Below are positions 56,864 through 64,000 of a stretch of DNA of 64,000 bases, one piece after another. This stretch comes from Candidatus Babeliales bacterium (GTDB lineage: Bacteria; Babelota; Babeliae; Babelales; Vermiphilaceae). The stretch's first letter is position 1, and the number at the start of each line of letters is the position of its first letter. Below the pieces are notes generated by a model. That model ran no database searches, was not told where the DNA came from, and saw only the letters and a list, made by a program, of their open reading frames with translations. A program made the translations under genes and the position numbers. Where the stretch lies: positions 1 to 64,000 of the forward strand of contig DATIEE010000031.1 of the NCBI GenBank assembly GCA_035455925.1. The letters are read 5' to 3'.

Positions 56864-57025
56864 AATATCCCTTTTTGGAAAAATATTATTATAATATTAC
56901 AGCCTAGACATGACATGTATACATACAATAATCAAAAATATTGTATATTGTCGAGTTTTTTTTTACATTTTTTGGAGTCCTCATACGCTAATTTTATATA
57001 TCACTATATAATCAGCGCCAAGCAA

Positions 57026-57085
57026 TAAAAGCTATAGCGTAGGTACAAAAAAATTTAATTTCCTGTACCTACGCTATAGCTTTTA
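57026..57085 (-). terminator. 22-bp perfect-stem terminator of ndk
   Basis: TAAAAGCTATAGCGTAGGTACA (57026-57047) is exactly complementary to 57064-57085. It lies 24 bases after the ndk stop, and on the reverse strand the stem ends in TTTTATTG. Confidence 0.8.
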
Positions 57086-57108
57086 CTTAAAGAATTATTC
57101 TAAATCAA

Positions 57109-57576
57109 TTAATGATCATCATCACATTCATTATCAGAACATTCGCTTTGATCTTCATATTCAAATAAATCAGGAAAAAAAAGTTCAAGTTCAATTGCAG
57201 CTGATGCAGAATCAAGTGAACCATGAACAGCATTTTTACCTATATCTGTTCCATATGCATAACGAATTGTTCCTTCTGCAGCCTTAGCAGGATCAGTGGC
57301 ACCAATCAATTCACGCCACGAAACAATTGCATCTTCTTTATGAAGAGCCATAAGAATTACTGGAGCTGAAATAATAAATTCAACGAGCTCTTGAAAGAAC
57401 GGCTTATCTTTATGTTCAGCATAAAATTCTTCTGCCAGGTCTTTAGCAATCATCACTTTTTGCATACGGACAATCTCAAAATCATTATGCTCAATTATAT
57501 CAATAATCTTACCACTATTTTTAGCTGCAACAGCATCAGGCTTAATCATAGCAAATGTTAATTTTGTTAATTCCAT
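57109..57576 (-). CDS. ndk: Nucleoside diphosphate kinase
   Basis: The 155-residue protein has TFAMIKPDAV at the N-terminus, IRYAYGTDIGKNAVHGS with the phosphate-accepting His118, and ELELFF. It moves phosphate from ATP to other NDPs to balance nucleotide pools. Two things are odd. The usual HGSDS is HGSLD, with the later conserved Glu kept at the expected distance. And a 17-residue acidic tail with two cysteines (EYEDQSECSDNECDDDH) extends past the normal end. It is followed by rpsA upstream on the same strand (18-base gap), so the two probably share a transcript. Confidence 0.95.
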   Translation of the reverse strand: MELTKLTFAMIKPDAVAAKNSGKIIDIIEHNDFEIVRMQKVMIAKDLAEEFYAEHKDKPFFQELVEFIISAPVILMALHKEDAIVSWRELIGATDPAKAAEGTIRYAYGTDIGKNAVHGSLDSASAAIELELFFPDLFEYEDQSECSDNECDDDH

Positions 57577-57594
57577 TAGATATACCCTTTCGCA

Positions 57595-59478
57595 CTATTC
57601 TTCTATATTGGTTTTATCATTTTTTTGTTGCATAGCAGACTCAAGGGCTATTTGTAGAGAACCACGCACTTTTTGTTGTGATTCTTCTTTTTTCTCTTTT
57701 TTTGGAGCAGGTTTAGGTTGTTGTTGCTTAAAATGAGCTTGCTGAGGATGCGTTGAAGAACGTACATCTTCTTGCTTTTCTTTCTTAGGTTCAACCTTTT
57801 TAGGTTCAACTTTTTTAGGTTCTTGCTTTCTTTCTTCAAGAAGTGTGCTTAAAGCAAGTTTACGATCTTCCTTGTTAATATTAACAATACGGAATTTCGC
57901 TTTTTGACCTACGGTAAAAAATTCATCTGCTTTTTTACCTTGTTCCTGAGAAAGGATTGTGTTATGCATAAGACCTTCAATATTATTTGGCAATCTCACA
58001 AAAGCCCCAAAATTGGTTATTTTGCTAATCTCACCATCAACAATTGAACCTACAGGATATTGCTCCGCAACCTTCTCCCATGGATCTTCTGTTAACTGCT
58101 TAACACCTAATGATATTTTTTTATTATCTTTATCAATAGTTAAAATGACTGCTTCTACATTTTGACCCGGCTTATATCTATCTGATGGATGCTCAATATG
58201 CTCAGTCCATGACAAATCAGAAATATGTACTAAACCATCAATTCCTGGTAACAGTTGTACAAAAACACCAAAATCAGTAATATTGCTAATTTTTCCTTTA
58301 ATTATCTGACCTGGCTTAAACTGCTCATTAAGCATTTCCCAAGGGTTTTTACCAAGTTGCTTAACACTCAATGACATACGTCGATTTTCTTTATCCAATG
58401 AAACAACCAACACTTCAATTTCATCGCCAACTTTATAAAGACGATTAAGATCAGTAATACGATCGGTCCAAGAAATTTCAGAAATATGCACCAATCCTTC
58501 AACCTCTGGAGCAACTTCTATAAATAAACCATAATCAGTAATACTTGAAATGCGACCCTTGATTCTATTTCCAACGGCTATATCAGGACTAATTTGATCC
58601 CATGGATTCGTTTGCAATTGCTTCAGACCAAGAGATATTTTTTCATTGTTTTTATCAAAACTAAGAACTTTTACCGCAATAGTATCACCAATACGTACCA
58701 TCTCACTTGGATGAGCAACACGTCCCCATGTCATATCAGTTATATGTAAAAGACCGTCAACGCCACCTATATCTATGAAAACACCATAGTTTGTAATGTT
58801 TTTAACAACACCCTGAATAATTTGATTTTCAGTTAATGTTTCTAAAATTTTCTTACGATCTTCTGAGCGCTGATCATGAAGATATTTGCGACGCGAGATA
58901 ATAACATTTCCACGTTTTTTATTTAACTTAAGAATACATGCTTTAATGGTTTGACCAACATACTGATCAAAATCAGTAACACGTTGTAAGTCAATTTGAG
59001 ATCCAGGTAAAAAGGCAGGAATACCAATATCAACGTTCAAGCCACCTTTAACTTTATGGGTAACGATACCTTCAGCAGGAGCACCTTCTTCAAAGAGCTT
59101 CGTGACAGCATCCCACGCACGCATTTCCTTAGCTTTTTCATATGACAATACAATTCTACCATCAGCATCTTCAAGCTGATCAAGAATTACTTCAATAGTA
59201 TCACCTGGTTGCAATTTTTTTAGTTCATACTCGCCAAATTCATAACGAGGAACTAGCCCACGTGACTTATATTTAATATCAACAAGAACACCATTGTCTT
59301 CAATGGCTATAATAGTACCAGCAATTAATTTGCCCAATTGAAATGTTTCAACAGCACCTTCATAGAGCATATCAAGTTCTCTTTGAAGATCCTCATTAAG
59401 CTGAAGCATTGCTGAATCCATGCTCGCTTTAATTTTTACTGTACAAAACTGTTCTGGTCGTATGAGTTCTTTTGCCAT
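57595..59478 (-). CDS. rpsA: 30S ribosomal protein S1
   Basis: The 627-residue protein has six S1/OB domains, beginning about residues 45, 130, 215, 300, 387 and 474. The last four each carry GV/LF or GAF and GL.H signatures such as GVFIDIGGVDGLLHITDMTWGR and GVFVQLLPGIDGLVHISDLSW. Domains 1-2 are the ribosome-binding type. The C-terminal tail (from about 560) is a Lys/Glu/Gln/Pro repeat region (VEPKKVEPKK) that is probably disordered. S1 unwinds and presents mRNA to the 30S subunit. The length is somewhat above E. coli S1 because of this tail. Confidence 0.95.
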   Translation of the reverse strand: MAKELIRPEQFCTVKIKASMDSAMLQLNEDLQRELDMLYEGAVETFQLGKLIAGTIIAIEDNGVLVDIKYKSRGLVPRYEFGEYELKKLQPGDTIEVILDQLEDADGRIVLSYEKAKEMRAWDAVTKLFEEGAPAEGIVTHKVKGGLNVDIGIPAFLPGSQIDLQRVTDFDQYVGQTIKACILKLNKKRGNVIISRRKYLHDQRSEDRKKILETLTENQIIQGVVKNITNYGVFIDIGGVDGLLHITDMTWGRVAHPSEMVRIGDTIAVKVLSFDKNNEKISLGLKQLQTNPWDQISPDIAVGNRIKGRISSITDYGLFIEVAPEVEGLVHISEISWTDRITDLNRLYKVGDEIEVLVVSLDKENRRMSLSVKQLGKNPWEMLNEQFKPGQIIKGKISNITDFGVFVQLLPGIDGLVHISDLSWTEHIEHPSDRYKPGQNVEAVILTIDKDNKKISLGVKQLTEDPWEKVAEQYPVGSIVDGEISKITNFGAFVRLPNNIEGLMHNTILSQEQGKKADEFFTVGQKAKFRIVNINKEDRKLALSTLLEERKQEPKKVEPKKVEPKKEKQEDVRSSTHPQQAHFKQQQPKPAPKKEKKEESQQKVRGSLQIALESAMQQKNDKTNIEE

Positions 59479-59854
59479 ATGGCTGATCCTAAGCTATTTT
59501 TCACATTATGTGAAAAGTAAGGTAAAAAGGTTAAAATATATAATTATAAAAACTATCTTTTTAATAATAACACGATAAATACTTACTGACAACTTTTGTT
59601 ACAATACTTTTTGCTACGACAAAGCAATAAATTCCTCATTATTGTCTCCGTCAGAAATGGGTGAAAAAATCATTTTTAGCTACTGAATTATATACTAATT
59701 TTTCTCTAATACATATATTTCGCTAGGGATGATTTGTAATATCACACTGTTTAACTATTTTATGTGCGTATAAAAAATAAACAGTTTATACTTTATAGTA
59801 ATAAAAAAATTTTTTATATATAACAAGGTTTAAACAAGGTCAAGGAATATTGTC
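59479..59854. other. Intergenic region between divergent rpsA and leuS
   Basis: This AT-rich spacer should hold divergent promoters. I looked for a T-box leader before leuS (specifier stem and the conserved TGGNACCGCG antiterminator sequence) and saw none. No other structured RNA was recognised. Confidence 0.45.
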
Positions 59855-62305
59855 ATGAGTTATGATATTGCGGCAATTGAAAAAAAGTGGCAAAAAAGAT
59901 GGAAAGAAAATCCACAAGCTACAGCAAAGTCTGCCAATAATAGTAAAAAATTTTATTGTTTAGATATGTTTCCCTATCCATCTGGTAGCGGTTTACATGT
60001 AGGACATTGGCGTGGATATGTACTCTCTGATGTGTACACACGCATCAAATGGCTCGAAGGATATAATATTTTACATCCCATGGGATGGGATGCTTTTGGT
60101 CTTCCAGCAGAAAATGATGCAATCAAAAAAGGAATTCAACCAAAAGAAGGAACTGCAGCTAATATTGCTCATTTTAAAGAACAATTGCAAGACATTGCAG
60201 CATTGTATGATTGGGATAAAGAACTTGATACAACTGATCCTAACTATTATAAGTGGACGCAATGGATCTTTTTACAAATGTTTAAAGCAGGCCTTGCATA
60301 TGAAGATAACGCACCAATCAATTGGTGCTCTTCATGCTTAACGGGATTAGCTAACGAAGAAGTTGTTGATGGCAAATGTGAACGTTGTGGATCAGAAGTT
60401 ATTCAACGAGAAGTAAGACAATGGATACTGAAAATAACTGAATATGCCGAAAAACTTCTTAGCGGACTTGATACGTTGGATTGGCCAGAAAAAGTTAAAT
60501 TAATGCAACGCAATTGGATTGGAAAAAGTGAAGGTTTAATTTTTCATTCTCCAGTAAAAAATTCTGATCTTGTATTAGAAACTTTTTCAGCTCACTTTGA
60601 AGCATTCTGTGCCGATACATTTTTGGCTATTGCACCTGATCATCCGTTATTACCTGAATTAATTAAAAATATATCAAATCGTGATGAAATTGTAGCTTTT
60701 TGCGAAGAAATTATACACGAACGTTTGCGCGACAAAGGAGCTGAAGGCAAAGAACCAAAAGGAATTTTTACTGGTTGCTATACAATCGATCCTATTGGTA
60801 ATGGTGAATTACCTATTTGGGTAGCAAGTTTTGCATTAGCACATTATGGGACGGGTATAGTAAAATGTTCTGCTCATGATGAACGAGATTTTGCATTTGC
60901 AAAAAAATATAATATCAAACTTAAAACAGTTTTATTTCCTTCTAATGATCCAGAACTACACAAAAAAATAGAAAATTTTGAAGTTTGTTATACGGATACA
61001 AAAGCAGGTATACTTACTGAACCATCTCTTTTTGCAGGCAAAAAAGCAGGTGATGTACGTACACAAATAATTGAATACTGTGAAACAAATAATCTTGCAC
61101 GTCGTACTATCAATTATAAATTACGTGATTGGATATTTTCTCGACAACGTTATTGGGGTGAACCAATTCCACTTATTCATTGTCAAACATGTGGTGTTGT
61201 TCCTGTTCCAGAAAATCAACTCCCCGTGATATTGCCGTATATTGAACACTACCAACCAACAGGTACCGGTGAATCACCGCTTGCAGCTATACATGATTGG
61301 GTTAATATTGCGTGTCCACAATGTAATGGACCTGCACGACGAGAAACAAATACTATGCCACAATGGGCCGGATCGTGTTGGTATTTTTTACGTTATCCAA
61401 ATCCACATCTAAAAGATAAACCTTGGGCTATGGCAGATATGAACTACTGGCTTCCCGTTGATTTATATGTTGGTGGCGTTGAGCATGCAATCTTGCATTT
61501 ATTATATGCTCGTTTTTGGGTGAAAGTTTTGCATGACTTAGGACATTTACCATTTGATGAACCATTTAAACATCTTTTTAATCAAGGAATGGTATTAAAA
61601 TATTCGGAAAAAACAGGCCTTGTAGAAAAAATGTCAAAATCAAAAGGAAATGTTGTTAGTCCTGATGATATGGTTAAGCAGTACGGATCAGATGTTTTAC
61701 GCATGTATATTTTATTCATGGGACCACCGGAGCTTGATTGTGAATGGCAAGATAGTGGCATTGAAGGCGTAAGACGTTTTGCGCATCGTATGTATGATTA
61801 TTTAACTAAAAAAGAAACTATATTGCCACAAGGAAAACAAGAAGATATAACCGTAACACGTCGGGTACATAAATTGTTAGAGGAGTTTCAAGAGCGTATT
61901 GACATATTCAAACCAAATACAGCACTATCTGCTTTCATGGAATGGATTAATGATGCAACAAGTAATATTATGCAATTAAGTGGGGAATCAGCTGAAAAAG
62001 TAATCGTTGCATTTTCAATTATGGCACCTCACATGGCAAGTGAGCTTCTTGAAAAACTTTTTAATAAAGAGTTATCTGCATGCGTTTGGTCATATGCAAA
62101 TCCAGAGTATACGTATGAAAATACAACAGAAATTATTGTACAAGTTAATGGTAAATTACGTGCAAACATTACCGTAGAACGTGGCACTGAACAATCAATA
62201 ATTGAACCACAAGCACAAACAACGATCTCACATTGGCTTGTTGATAAAAAAGTGATAAAAATAATTTTTGTTAAAGACCGTTTAATTAATTTTGTAGTAA
62301 AATAA
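59855..62305 (+). CDS. leuS: Leucyl-tRNA synthetase, bacterial type, editing site degenerate
   Basis: The 816-residue protein has the class I signatures [12 protein letters not shown] (HVGH at 48-51) and KMSKS (592-596). It also has zinc-type [22 protein letters not shown], the leucine-specific region and an anticodon-binding domain. The CP1 editing domain is present in length, but its threonine-rich motif is altered: E. coli TTRPDT (247-252) aligns without gaps to SAHFEA (residues 245-250). The other editing block, [19 protein letters not shown], keeps HDERD. Charging of tRNA-Leu should be intact; hydrolysis of mischarged tRNA is doubtful. It may rely on stronger synthetic-site discrimination or tolerate error. 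Confidence 0.96.
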   Translation: MSYDIAAIEKKWQKRWKENPQATAKSANNSKKFYCLDMFPYPSGSGLHVGHWRGYVLSDVYTRIKWLEGYNILHPMGWDAFGLPAENDAIKKGIQPKEGTAANIAHFKEQLQDIAALYDWDKELDTTDPNYYKWTQWIFLQMFKAGLAYEDNAPINWCSSCLTGLANEEVVDGKCERCGSEVIQREVRQWILKITEYAEKLLSGLDTLDWPEKVKLMQRNWIGKSEGLIFHSPVKNSDLVLETFSAHFEAFCADTFLAIAPDHPLLPELIKNISNRDEIVAFCEEIIHERLRDKGAEGKEPKGIFTGCYTIDPIGNGELPIWVASFALAHYGTGIVKCSAHDERDFAFAKKYNIKLKTVLFPSNDPELHKKIENFEVCYTDTKAGILTEPSLFAGKKAGDVRTQIIEYCETNNLARRTINYKLRDWIFSRQRYWGEPIPLIHCQTCGVVPVPENQLPVILPYIEHYQPTGTGESPLAAIHDWVNIACPQCNGPARRETNTMPQWAGSCWYFLRYPNPHLKDKPWAMADMNYWLPVDLYVGGVEHAILHLLYARFWVKVLHDLGHLPFDEPFKHLFNQGMVLKYSEKTGLVEKMSKSKGNVVSPDDMVKQYGSDVLRMYILFMGPPELDCEWQDSGIEGVRRFAHRMYDYLTKKETILPQGKQEDITVTRRVHKLLEEFQERIDIFKPNTALSAFMEWINDATSNIMQLSGESAEKVIVAFSIMAPHMASELLEKLFNKELSACVWSYANPEYTYENTTEIIVQVNGKLRANITVERGTEQSIIEPQAQTTISHWLVDKKVIKIIFVKDRLINFVVK

Positions 62306-62329
62306 GAATATTATTTTTTTAGTTGTTAA

Positions 62330-62390
62330 CATGAGAATTATGACGTGATGTATTCATTCATTAATGGCATAATTCTCATGTATACTGATT
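62330..62390. terminator. Hairpin between convergent leuS and HEPN genes
   Basis: CATGAGAATTATG (62330-62342) is exactly complementary to 62378-62390, with a 35-base loop. The long loop makes it a weaker terminator candidate than others here. Confidence 0.5.
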
Positions 62391-62429
62391 CCAGCCATGA
62401 ACAATTTTTAATAAAAATTGTAATTGCTT

Positions 62430-62864
62430 TTAATTATTAACGCTACTCGGTGATAATTTTTGAATAATTTTATGTATTAAATTGTAATGTTTTGGTATAT
62501 CTTCAGCAACATCATTGGCTAGATCGATGTTATACGTATGTGTTGTTAAATTTCTACTTTCTATTAAGTTAATCAATTCGTTAGTTTCTTCTAAAGTAGT
62601 TATTCCAAGAGATGAACATTGTTGAAATATTTTGCGCGGAGAATCGGCAGGAACACCTTGTAGGACAATTATATATTCACGTATGTACTTCCATAACAAA
62701 TCATATGTTAATTCAAATCTCTTAATAAGAGAATCGCGTCGCTCCTCTATCGTTTCGTGGTCAATATGCTTATCAATTAATGCACTATTATATCTGATTA
62801 TTGCATTATAAAGAGCGATATGGATGCGTAATAAATCTTCATACTTTGTTATTAATTTTTCCAT
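62430..62864 (-). CDS. HEPN-domain protein (HepT-like toxin; nucleotidyltransferase substrate-binding family)
   Basis: The 144-residue all-helical protein belongs to the HI0074-like nucleotidyltransferase-substrate-binding HEPN group. The motif RNLTTHTY (R104, H109, Y111) fits RX4HXY exactly. In HepT toxins the Arg/His pair forms the RNase site, and the Tyr is the residue blocked by AMP addition. It overlaps the upstream nucleotidyltransferase gene by 13 bases. Known pairs of this type act as toxin (HEPN RNase) and antitoxin (MNT AMPylase). Activity here is inferred from motif and pairing, not shown. Confidence 0.88.
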   Translation of the reverse strand: MEKLITKYEDLLRIHIALYNAIIRYNSALIDKHIDHETIEERRDSLIKRFELTYDLLWKYIREYIIVLQGVPADSPRKIFQQCSSLGITTLEETNELINLIESRNLTTHTYNIDLANDVAEDIPKHYNLIHKIIQKLSPSSVNN

Positions 62865-63151
62865 ATAATCCCTTCGTTCAAGATAAATTGTTTCATTTTT
62901 TCTGTAGCTCTATGCATATCAACAATATCAATTTTTTGAGCAAGATTAAGGCCTTCAAGAACCCCGCGCGCTTTAGCAATTTCTGTAAATTCCATTTTTC
63001 TGTATAAATCAATCGCGATATCAATATCAGATTTTTCTGTATAATCTCCACGTGCACGTGAGCCAAATAAATAAATTGTTGACGTTGGAAATAAAACAGT
63101 AAGCAATTTGATTAGCGTTGCTTGTTCTGGAACATTTGAATCTTGTATCAC
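62852..63151 (-). CDS. MNT-type minimal nucleotidyltransferase (MntA-like antitoxin)
   Basis: The 99-residue protein has the minimal nucleotidyltransferase motif FGSRARGDYTEKSDIDIAIDL. G30-S31 followed by ten residues and D42-I-D44 is exactly GSX10DXD. A third acidic position lies in KIDIVDM. In the HepT-MntA family this enzyme adds AMP units to the tyrosine of the HEPN toxin motif and silences it. It is coupled on both sides: 4-base overlap with the macrodomain gene upstream and 13-base overlap with the HEPN gene downstream. Confidence 0.9.
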   Translation of the reverse strand: MIQDSNVPEQATLIKLLTVLFPTSTIYLFGSRARGDYTEKSDIDIAIDLYRKMEFTEIAKARGVLEGLNLAQKIDIVDMHRATEKMKQFILNEGIIWKN

Positions 63152-63789
63152 CGTATATATACCTGCATGTATTTTTTATATATAACCAAATCTTCATTAG
63201 AAAATACCACAAACCTTATTTCTTTAAAAGTATTTGGATATTCTTTTACAAAATCATGTATGGTTTTGAGTGCAATTGGTGTAGCTTGATTACTATCGTA
63301 ACCAAATATTGCAGTGCTAATCGCGGGAAAGGCTATACTGTTAAGGTTGTTTTTTTGCGCAATTAGCAAACTATTTTTATATGCGTCACGCAATAATTGT
63401 TCTTTGTTTGGTGTATTGCCACGAGGACCTGTTGTATGAATTATTTTTTTAATACCTATTTTTTCTAAATTAAATGCAGGTGTGATAACTGCTTTTCCCA
63501 TCGGGCAACGTTGTCCATCAGAAATAATAGGAAGACTATTACAATATTCTTGTAAATTTTTTCCTGAAGCGTTGCTAATCGCACGTGCTACGCCGCCATC
63601 ATGCTGCAACTTTTCATTTGCGGCATTTACAATTGCATCAACTGTTTGTTCGGTAATATCACCTTGTACTAATGTAATTCGTGTATTACCAATGATATAC
63701 GATTGTTGAATGATTGGCTGAACTATAGCCGGCTGAATGAATCCCAAAGCAGTTATTAATGATAATGCCCATGATTTTATATATTCCAT
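63148..63789 (-). CDS. Macrodomain (ADP-ribose-binding) protein with N-terminal signal peptide
   Basis: The 213-residue protein starts after AGGAAATCTAA. A hydrophobic N-terminus (residues 7-22, WALSLITALGFIQPAI) looks like a signal peptide or anchor. The rest is a complete MacroD-type domain: ITLVQGDITEQTVDAIVNAANEKLQHDGGVARAI, with the loop NAAN and DGGVA; GKAVITPAFNL and IIHTTGPRG; and SIAFPAISTAIFGYD. Such domains bind or remove ADP-ribose from proteins or O-acetyl-ADP-ribose. Its stop overlaps the MNT start, making a three-gene unit. Export would separate it physically from a cytoplasmic toxin pair, which is puzzling. Confidence 0.88.
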   Translation of the reverse strand: MEYIKSWALSLITALGFIQPAIVQPIIQQSYIIGNTRITLVQGDITEQTVDAIVNAANEKLQHDGGVARAISNASGKNLQEYCNSLPIISDGQRCPMGKAVITPAFNLEKIGIKKIIHTTGPRGNTPNKEQLLRDAYKNSLLIAQKNNLNSIAFPAISTAIFGYDSNQATPIALKTIHDFVKEYPNTFKEIRFVVFSNEDLVIYKKYMQVYIR

Positions 63790-63828
63790 TTAGATTTCCT
63801 ATTTTGTTACGCAATCAATCAACAATTA

Positions 63829-64000
63829 CTACTCATTTTGATGTACATTCACATTAAACACAATATTATTTTGCATAGTATATTTTTCATGCATTGTTAT
63901 CGTAAATTTAGGTTGATAATCTGATAATTTAACAAAAACAAGACCCTCATATTTCTCGCCAGCATTAATGTCAACCTTTTGATGAAATGTTTTTTCTTTA
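63829..64000 (-). CDS. C-terminal end of a hypothetical protein (N-terminus beyond window)
   Basis: The reverse-strand frame is open from the window edge to a TAG at 63829-63831, giving 56 residues that include INAGEKYEGLVFVKLSDYQP and IVFNVNVHQNE. The strand-rich pattern suggests the last strands of an Ig-like or similar beta domain. No family is recognised. It ends 40 bases before the macrodomain gene and could be in the same operon. Confidence 0.5.
   Translation of the reverse strand, partial: KEKTFHQKVDINAGEKYEGLVFVKLSDYQPKFTITMHEKYTMQNNIVFNVNVHQNE

Noticed and set aside
59479-59854. T-box riboswitch before leuS
   Set aside because: The conserved T-box antiterminator sequence and a specifier stem were looked for and not found.
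1-64000. CRISPR arrays, transposases, phage genes or rRNA genes
   Set aside because: None was seen on either strand; the only RNA genes recognised are tRNA-Gln and rnpB.

Overview
The window is AT-rich, gene-dense bacterial DNA from a diderm with a reduced, reshuffled gene order. It shows outer-membrane barrel proteins, an MCE/MlaD lipid-transport protein, a type II secretion pseudopilin operon, prolipoprotein diacylglyceryl transferase and peptidoglycan genes (murF, murG, uppS). Many short secreted proteins of unknown function sit as single genes. Low GC, scattered division and cell-wall genes, DciA, and secreted proteins that look suited to a host environment fit best with a host-associated member of Candidatus Dependentiae (TM6) or a similar intracellular lineage. 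That placement is an inference from style and content; no 16S gene is present to confirm it.

Layout. 1-4339: two paralogous outer-membrane proteins flank a GNAT acetyltransferase. 4717-10111: a forward block of ftsK, murF, rsmH, spoVG and tRNA-Gln(UUG). 10242-17226: a degenerate amidase with a GerMN-like partner, two orphan membrane proteins, a giant MscS-type channel and a RecO-like protein. 17393-27250: a PafA-like phosphatase, an M3 peptidase, uvrB, lgt and mnmG. 27630-31719: a secreted protein with a bipartite nuclear-localisation-like tail, then dciA, a TPR protein and murG. 32069-33361: an FAD oxidoreductase. 34214-40778: the reverse-strand operon gspF-G-H-I-J-K plus an MCE protein. 42745-43144: the RNase P RNA gene. 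43178-48731: PASTA and HAD proteins, an ABC-F ATPase, uppS, a membrane protein and a LOG-family protein. 48869-53511: orphan secreted proteins, including a tandem paralogous pair and a lipase-like protein. 53744-53983: a frameshifted TetR pseudogene. 54006-62305: a carotenoid oxygenase, a YVTN beta-propeller, ndk, rpsA and leuS. 62430-64000: a macrodomain-MNT-HEPN operon and the end of one more gene.

The most interesting items are these. (1) A HepT/MntA-type HEPN-nucleotidyltransferase pair is translationally coupled to a macrodomain protein that has its own signal peptide. (2) The leucyl-tRNA synthetase has a destroyed threonine-rich editing motif. (3) One secreted protein ends in a textbook bipartite nuclear localisation signal. 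(4) A carotenoid cleavage oxygenase keeps all four iron-ligand histidine motifs. (5) An Amidase_3 relative has lost its zinc ligands but is kept next to a GerMN-like protein.

Most transcription units end in long, nearly perfect hairpins. Several starts were moved downstream of the longest possible start because a GGAG/AGGA-type ribosome-binding site sits just before the internal ATG.
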